From: Bordetella parapertussis
Lineage (GTDB): Bacteria; Pseudomonadota; Gammaproteobacteria; Burkholderiales; SG8-39
Assembly: GCA_945906975.1 (NCBI GenBank)
Contig: CAMDRY010000089.1
Span: 1-9,460, forward strand
Length of the DNA: 9,460 nt
Direction of reading: 5' to 3'
In this document: positions 5,978 to 9,460 of the stretch, in pieces
Numbering within the stretch: the stretch's first letter is position 1
Layout: every line of letters starts with the position of its first letter
Notes under the pieces: generated by a model
The model's database searches: none
The model's input: only the letters and a program-made list of their open reading frames with translations
What the model was told of the DNA's origin: nothing
Translations under genes and position numbers: made by a program

Positions 5978-6006
5978 AAAAAAGGGCGGCCTTAGCCGCC
6001 CTTTTT
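5978..6006. terminator. Bidirectional intrinsic terminator between livF and the convergent operon
   Basis: GGGCGGC (5984-5990) and GCCGCCC (5995-6001) form a perfect 7-bp stem with the tetraloop CTTA, flanked by A6 (5978-5983) and T5 (6002-6006). It can end liv transcription on the + strand. On the - strand it lies 28 bp after the solute-binding-protein stop codon and can end that operon with a T6 tail. Confidence 0.9.
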
Positions 6007-6034
6007 GCTGCGGTGCGTGCCGCCGGCTTTGCGC

Positions 6035-7015
6035 TTAGTCGCCCTTGGCGCCCGAGTCCTTCGCCAGCTTGGCCCACTTTGGCCCCTGTGCCTTGAGGTA
6101 GGCGGCCATTTCGTCGGGTGTGCTGGCGACCACGCGGTCCACGCCCTGCGCTTCAAGCTTGGCGAGGAAGGCGGGATTTTTGAGCAGCGTGGTGATCTCG
6201 GCGTTGAGGCGCGCGACCACCGCATCGGGCGTCCTTGCCGGTGCCCACACGCCGTACATCGCCGAGGTTTCGAAGCCGCGGATACCGGCCGCTTCGTCCA
6301 TGGTCGGCACATCGGGCAGCGCGCGCGAACGCGTTGATGAGGTTACGGCGATGGCGCGCAGCTTGCCGCTGCGGATGGAGGGCAGCGCGCCGGCGACGGT
6401 GGGGTAGAACAGCGGCACGTGGCCGGCCAGCGTGTCGGCGAGAGCCGGGCCGCTGCCCTTGTAGGGACTATGGGTGAGCTTGACACCGGTCATGATGTTG
6501 AGCAGTTCGCCCGACAGGTGGCTGGTGCTGCCGGTGCCAAACGATGCATACGACAGGCTGCCCGGCTGGGCCTTGGCCATCGCGACGATTTCGCTGACGG
6601 TTTTGCCCGCAAAACCCGGATTGGCCACCAGGATGTGCGCCGCCTCGCCGATCAGGCTGACCGGCGCGAAGTCGCCCAGGGTGTCGTAGGGCACCTTGTT
6701 GTAAAAGCTGGCGTTGATGAGGTGGGTGGAGACGCTGTGAAACATGATGGTATAGCCGTCGGGCGCGGCCTTGGCCACGGACTCGGCGCCGATGAGGCCG
6801 TTGGCGCCGCCCTTGTTGTCAACGATCACCGACTGGCCTAGCGGGCCGGAGAGCGCCTCGGCGAGGATGCGCCCGAGGATGTCATTGCCGCCGCCCGGCG
6901 GCCATGGCACGACCATGCGAATGGTTTTGTTCGGCCAGGTCTGGGCCAGCGCCGGTGTGGCGGTGAGGGCGGCAAGGCCGAGGGCGATCAGCAGGGAGGC
7001 GAGCAGGCGTTTCAT
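6035..7015 (-). CDS. Bug/TctC-family tripartite tricarboxylate transporter substrate-binding protein
   Basis: This 326-residue periplasmic protein belongs to the Bug/TctC family, which binds small carboxylates and related compounds for TctAB-type transporters or for sensing. Residues 1-24 are a Sec signal peptide with cleavage at ALA-Q25. The mature protein opens with WPNKTIRMVVPWPPGGGNDI, containing the family's PPGGGxD loop with Asp45, followed by VIVDNKGGANGLIGAESVAKAAPDGYT, and later SPYKGSGPAL and LPDVPTMDEA. Length is typical. ATG 7015 has Shine-Dalgarno GGAG (complement of 7022-7025) at 6 bp. It is the last gene of the - strand operon, 66 bp after the ferredoxin. No tctA or tctB membrane genes are in the window, as is common for these orphan proteins in betaproteobacteria. 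The ligand cannot be predicted from sequence alone. Confidence 0.93.
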   Translation of the reverse strand: MKRLLASLLIALGLAALTATPALAQTWPNKTIRMVVPWPPGGGNDILGRILAEALSGPLGQSVIVDNKGGANGLIGAESVAKAAPDGYTIMFHSVSTHLINASFYNKVPYDTLGDFAPVSLIGEAAHILVANPGFAGKTVSEIVAMAKAQPGSLSYASFGTGSTSHLSGELLNIMTGVKLTHSPYKGSGPALADTLAGHVPLFYPTVAGALPSIRSGKLRAIAVTSSTRSRALPDVPTMDEAAGIRGFETSAMYGVWAPARTPDAVVARLNAEITTLLKNPAFLAKLEAQGVDRVVASTPDEMAAYLKAQGPKWAKLAKDSGAKGD

Positions 7016-7081
7016 GAAAAACTCCGGAATAGGTGGTGGCGGGTTTATGTGGGGCGGGGCGGAAGCCGGCGCTGGCTTAAA

Positions 7082-7405
7082 TCAGAACTGTGTTTCGGGT
7101 ATTGCAAGAACGATGCCATCGAGTGCGTCGGTCATGCGGATCTGGCACGACAGCCGGCTTGTCGGGCGGCGCTCCGCCGCGACAAAGTCGAGCATGTCGT
7201 TCTCCGGCTGGGCGATGGGCGGCAGCATGTCCATGAAGGCGCTGGCGACATAGACATGGCAGGTGGCGCAGGCGCAGCCGCCGCCACAGTCGGCGGCGAT
7301 GCCCTCAAGGCCGTTTTCGGTGGCGGCGCGCATCAACGTGGTGCCGGCGGCAACCTCGATGCGCTGCTCGGTGCCATCGGGGAGCTGAAAAATAACGGCG
7401 GGCAT
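7082..7405 (-). CDS. [2Fe-2S] ferredoxin, adrenodoxin/FdVI type
   Basis: The 107-residue cytoplasmic electron carrier has the adrenodoxin-type cluster motif C-x5-C-x2-C...C: Cys40, Cys46, Cys49 and Cys87, within DCGGGCACATCHVYV (39-53). The extra Cys44 in that motif is usual for FdVI-like proteins. Relatives pass electrons from a ferredoxin reductase to P450s or Rieske oxygenases; the divergent Rieske gene at 9328 is an obvious candidate partner. No ferredoxin reductase is visible in the window. The start at ATG 7405 gives MPAVIFQLPDGTEQ, the family N-terminus, and lies 2 bp after the stop of the preceding dehydrogenase gene; the longer open frame upstream overlaps that gene and is not supported. 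Shine-Dalgarno signal is weak, so translation is probably coupled. Confidence 0.92.
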   Translation of the reverse strand: MPAVIFQLPDGTEQRIEVAAGTTLMRAATENGLEGIAADCGGGCACATCHVYVASAFMDMLPPIAQPENDMLDFVAAERRPTSRLSCQIRMTDALDGIVLAIPETQF

Positions 7406-7407
7406 GC

Positions 7408-8436
7408 TCAGTATCCAGTCTGCGGTTTGATGACGTTGAGCGCGGGGCGCCCGGCGAGCAGGCGGCGCAGGTTGCGGCAGGCGAAGTCCATGGTCTGCGT
7501 CATGTAGTTGTCGAGGTCGTCCGAGGACACGTGCGGCACGATCACCAGATTGGGTGTCTTCCACAGCGGCGAGTTGGCCGGCAGCGGTTCGGGCTTGTGC
7601 ACGTCGAGGATGGCGCCGGACAGGTGGCCGTAGCGCAGCAGGCGGGCGAGGGCCTCGCTGTCGAGCACGCCGGCACGGCCGATGTTGATGAGACCGCCAC
7701 CGCGCTTCATTGCCGCCAGAACGCGCGCGTTGACCAGGTTGGCCGTGGATGGTGTCAGCGGCGTGGCGATGACGACAAAATCCGCGCCCCTGACGGCGGT
7801 TTTGATTTGCGCCGGCTTATAGACCTTTGACACGCCGGGCACCGCCTTGCCCGAGGCGCGCACGCCGACGATTTTGAGGCCTAGTTGCCGTCCGGCCGAA
7901 ACCGCCGCGCGGCCCATGTCGCCGAGGCCGATCACGGCGAGCGTCTTGCCGGCGATGAGGGGCGTGAAAATCTGCTCCCAGCGCGACTTGCCCTGGTTGG
8001 ACACGATGGCCGGCAGCCGGCAGTTGAGCGCCAGCAGCGACATCAGCAGGAACTCGCGCGTCTTGGCCACGTGCACGCCGCTGTTGTTGGCGAGCTTCAC
8101 GCCGCGCGGCAGCCAGTCAAGCGGCAGCACGCCCTCGATGCCCGCGCCAATCAGCTGGATGAGTTTGAGTTTGGGCGCGGCCTTGGCCAGCGCGTCGCCG
8201 CGCGGAAAGCGCGGGTCGCGCACCACGTCGGTGGAGGTAATGAGCAGCGTCGTGGTTTTGAGATTGCGGGCGAGGTTGGCGAAATCGGCGCCGGTGCTAA
8301 AGCGCGCATGTTTGGCCAGATCGGGGTGGCGTTTTTGTGCTTCGCGCGCGAGCGCGCCGGTCAGCCAGAAGATGCGCGGCTTGGCGGAGCAGTTTTCAAG
8401 ATGGACATGAAGCGCGGGTTTTTTCTTGCCGGCCAT
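7408..8436 (-). CDS. D-isomer-specific 2-hydroxyacid dehydrogenase (NAD(P)-dependent)
   Basis: This 342-residue cytoplasmic enzyme should interconvert a 2-ketoacid and a D-2-hydroxyacid. The substrate-binding half includes LIQLIGAGIEGVLPLDWL, LANNSGVHVAKTREFLL and the Rossmann motif GLGDMG (170-175) in GKTLAVIGLGDMGRAA. The catalytic triad is intact: Arg254 (INIGRAGVLD), Glu283 (DVHKPEPLP) and His302 (IVPHVSS). ATG 8436 overlaps the stop codon of the upstream DUF1989 gene by one base (TAATG), with AGGTG about 9 bp upstream; an in-frame extension of 32 residues would lie inside that gene and is rejected. Tight packing with the ferredoxin and DUF1989 genes indicates one operon. Members act on glyoxylate, hydroxypyruvate, phosphoglycerate, phenylpyruvate and others, so the substrate stays open. 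Confidence 0.92.
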   Translation of the reverse strand: MAGKKKPALHVHLENCSAKPRIFWLTGALAREAQKRHPDLAKHARFSTGADFANLARNLKTTTLLITSTDVVRDPRFPRGDALAKAAPKLKLIQLIGAGIEGVLPLDWLPRGVKLANNSGVHVAKTREFLLMSLLALNCRLPAIVSNQGKSRWEQIFTPLIAGKTLAVIGLGDMGRAAVSAGRQLGLKIVGVRASGKAVPGVSKVYKPAQIKTAVRGADFVVIATPLTPSTANLVNARVLAAMKRGGGLINIGRAGVLDSEALARLLRYGHLSGAILDVHKPEPLPANSPLWKTPNLVIVPHVSSDDLDNYMTQTMDFACRNLRRLLAGRPALNVIKPQTGY

Positions 8437-9029
8437 TAATCGAGCACCTGGTAAGCCACCGACTGCGGCGTGCAACCGTGGGCGTTGACGGGAATGAGAT
8501 CCTGCGGGCAGGCCGAAAACACCATGACGCAATCGCGCAGCGCGCGGAAGGTGACACTGGCGCCCAGGGCCGGTTCGGGTGCCTCGACCACCATGTCACG
8601 GTGATTGTTGAACTTGGTGTTCATAAACAGGTTGAGCGGCGTCGGGATGTGGTGGAGCGCGATGCCAAAGGGGCTGATCGCCGCGCGCAGGTTGTCGGCG
8701 CAGTTGTCGTGGTGGCCCGTGACGCCCATCAGGCGGTAGCGTGCCTGGTCGCAGGCGGCAAAGAGCATGCAGTGCACGCCGGGCGAGAGGTCCTCCTCGA
8801 GTTGCAGCATGGGGCTGCGCAGCTGGCTGTAAAGCGTGTCGCCGGGCAGTGGCTTGATGCGCCCCAGGGTCACCACCGAGTGCGGCATTGACAGGTGTTC
8901 GCTGCCATTGTGCAGGAAGGACCACATGTCGACCACCTGGCCGCCGTGGGTGTTGATGATGCGCACGGCCTGGGCCTGGCGCAGTTGCACGGCGGCGCCG
9001 GACCGCGCGGGAATTTCAATTGGGTTCAA
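8436..9029 (-). CDS. DUF1989 / urea carboxylase-associated family protein
   Basis: The 197-residue protein matches the DUF1989 family along its length: IPARSG near the start, VVDMWSF (32-38), HLSMPHSV (45-52), PGDTLYS (62-68), SPGVHCMLFAACD (82-94), GHHDNCADNL (105-114), PLNLFMN (131-137) and SACPQDLIPVN (172-182). Family members accompany urea/guanidine carboxylases, and a pair of them (CgdAB) forms carboxyguanidine deiminase; here there is one copy and no carboxylase gene, so the reaction may differ. Cys110, His106/His107 and Cys174 are candidates for active-site or metal ligands (inference). The start is taken as TTG 9029 because it yields the family N-terminus and no ATG lies in frame nearby; a GGA about 9 bp upstream is a weak Shine-Dalgarno. 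It is the first gene of the operon, divergent from the Rieske gene. Confidence 0.88.
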   Translation of the reverse strand: MNPIEIPARSGAAVQLRQAQAVRIINTHGGQVVDMWSFLHNGSEHLSMPHSVVTLGRIKPLPGDTLYSQLRSPMLQLEEDLSPGVHCMLFAACDQARYRLMGVTGHHDNCADNLRAAISPFGIALHHIPTPLNLFMNTKFNNHRDMVVEAPEPALGASVTFRALRDCVMVFSACPQDLIPVNAHGCTPQSVAYQVLD

Positions 9030-9084
9030 GATAGTGTCCGCGGAAAAACTACTTGTTTCAGAATGTCGGATTTTGCATATGGAA

Positions 9085-9114
9085 ATTATTTACGACTGTT
9101 AGTATCATAACCAA
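9085..9114 (-). promoter_or_regulatory. Candidate promoter of the DUF1989 operon
   Basis: On the - strand, TTGGTT (complement of 9109-9114) and AATAAT (complement of 9085-9090) are 18 bp apart, inside the AT-rich segment and about 55 bp before the start codon. The -10 box matches 5/6 and the -35 box only 3/6. An alternative -10, TATGAT (complement of 9104-9109), lacks a well-placed -35. Confidence 0.35.
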
Positions 9115-9160
9115 TCACCTGCCAAAAAACGAGCAACGCGGCGTATTCTCCTTTACTGCT

Positions 9161-9193
9161 GTTTCGGGCCGCGCACTTGCGCAAGCGCGAAAC
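9161..9193. promoter_or_regulatory. Nested inverted repeat with perfect core palindrome, operator candidate
   Basis: The 10-bp palindrome CTTGCGCAAG (9176-9185) lies between GTTTCG (9161-9166) and CGAAAC (9188-9193), which are complementary to each other but not centred on the same axis. It sits in the middle of the divergent spacer, about 135 bp from each start codon, a plausible position for a shared regulator. No T-run is present, so it is unlikely to be a terminator. Confidence 0.4.
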
Positions 9194-9264
9194 TTCACCA
9201 CGTCGCACGCCGGCAGTGGGCTGATTTTGTTTTCGCACCATCCTGTTCACGCGGGCCTTCCTCT

Positions 9265-9294
9265 GGGCCGTGGTCTGTGGTCTGAGGCCGGCCC
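9265..9294 (+). other. Stem-loop with tandem TGGTCTG upstream of the Rieske gene
   Basis: GGGCCG (9265-9270) and CGGCCC (9289-9294) are perfectly complementary. The 18-base loop begins with two tandem copies of TGGTCTG (9271-9277 and 9278-9284). It ends 33 bp before the Rieske start codon and may lie in its mRNA leader or be a protein-binding direct repeat. Confidence 0.4.
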
Positions 9295-9327
9295 GCATCT
9301 GTTTAACTGCAAAAGAAAGATAATCTC

Positions 9328-9460
9328 ATGGACTTGTTTGATCCCCGCACCTACGAAGCCGTCAGGCGTCCTTTGCTCGAAGCGGAGACGCTGCCGGTGG
9401 AGTGCTACACCTCGCCCGAATTCTTCCAGCGCGAGATCGACACCATTTTCATGAAGGTCT
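9328..9460 (+). CDS. Rieske-type aromatic ring-hydroxylating oxygenase alpha subunit, N-terminus only (truncated by window end)
   Basis: The open frame from ATG 9328 runs off the window after 44 complete codons. The start MDLFDPRTYEAVRRPLLEAE, followed by CYTSPEFFQREIDTIFMKV, matches the region just before the Rieske [2Fe-2S] domain of ring-hydroxylating oxygenase alpha subunits, where 'Y-T-S-x-E-x-F-x-x-E-x-x-x-I-F' leads into a conserved Trp. The Rieske cysteines/histidines and the mononuclear iron site lie beyond the window, so activity and substrate cannot be judged. The upstream purine run AAAAGAAAGA (9311-9320) is a modest ribosome-binding site. It is divergent from the DUF1989 operon, whose ferredoxin could be its electron donor. 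Other possibilities are a betaine- or carnitine-type Rieske monooxygenase, given the nitrogen-linked neighbour. Confidence 0.78.
   Translation, partial: MDLFDPRTYEAVRRPLLEAETLPVECYTSPEFFQREIDTIFMKV

Larger units (their letters stand above)
9030..9327. promoter_or_regulatory. Divergent control region between the DUF1989 operon and the Rieske oxygenase gene
   Basis: These 298 bp hold no supported gene and should contain promoters for both directions. The left part (9041-9130) is only about 34% G+C, far below the surrounding DNA. It includes the dyad TTTGCATATGGAAA (9072-9085) and a - strand promoter candidate (9085-9114). The right part contains a perfect palindrome CTTGCGCAAG (9176-9185) inside outer arms GTTTCG/CGAAAC, and a stem-loop (9265-9294) enclosing a tandem TGGTCTG. 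No convincing + strand promoter was found. No regulator gene is visible in the window. Confidence 0.65.

Noticed and set aside
7406..7564. 53-residue N-terminal extension of the ferredoxin
   Set aside because: The extension lies inside the dehydrogenase gene in another frame; family alignment begins at MPAVIFQLPDG (ATG 7405).
7885..8439. 184-codon open frame on the + strand opposite the dehydrogenase
   Set aside because: Antisense composition (His/Gln/Arg/Gly/Ala) without motifs, opposite an enzyme with an intact Rossmann motif and catalytic triad.
8437..8532. 32-residue N-terminal extension of the 2-hydroxyacid dehydrogenase
   Set aside because: It overlaps conserved DUF1989 C-terminal codons; ATG 8436 overlapping the stop codon by one base is the normal operon layout.

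Overview
This window is a G+C-rich piece of chromosome from a Gram-negative bacterium, most likely a betaproteobacterium (Burkholderiales or a related, possibly uncultured, lineage). The main clue is an orphan Bug/TctC-type solute-binding protein, a family greatly expanded in that class. A Liv transporter with a lipoprotein-type binding protein and a small c551/c552-like cytochrome agree with this. Genus and species cannot be read from the sequence.

Left part (1-810): the last 31 codons of a gene that looks like the molybdopterin-binding large subunit of a xanthine/CO dehydrogenase-type hydroxylase. A roughly 310-bp non-coding stretch follows, with hairpins and two short tandem-repeat tracts, and then a periplasmic monohaem cytochrome c with a terminator.

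Middle (888-6006): a complete branched-chain amino-acid/amide-type ABC importer in the order livK-livH-livM-livG-livF, all on the + strand. A strong sigma70-like promoter (888-917) drives livK. A perfect intrinsic terminator lies between livK and livH, so the binding protein is probably made in excess over the permease and ATPase subunits. livM-livG and livG-livF overlap by ATGA. A degenerate heptamer-repeat tract fills the livH-livM junction and runs into the N-terminus of livM. The unit ends in a bidirectional terminator (5978-6006) shared with the convergent operon.

Right part (6035-9029, - strand): a tight operon read right to left. It encodes a DUF1989 (urea-carboxylase-associated) protein, a D-2-hydroxyacid dehydrogenase, an adrenodoxin/FdVI-type [2Fe-2S] ferredoxin and a TctC/Bug periplasmic binding protein. 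Divergent from it, across an AT-rich control region of about 300 bp, begins a Rieske-type ring-hydroxylating oxygenase alpha subunit (9328 to the window end, truncated). Oxygenase, ferredoxin, dehydrogenase, DUF1989 protein and solute-binding protein together look like an accessory catabolic module for a small, perhaps nitrogen-containing or aromatic, acid. The substrate is unknown and this assignment is inference. I saw no tRNA, rRNA, CRISPR array, insertion sequence or phage gene.
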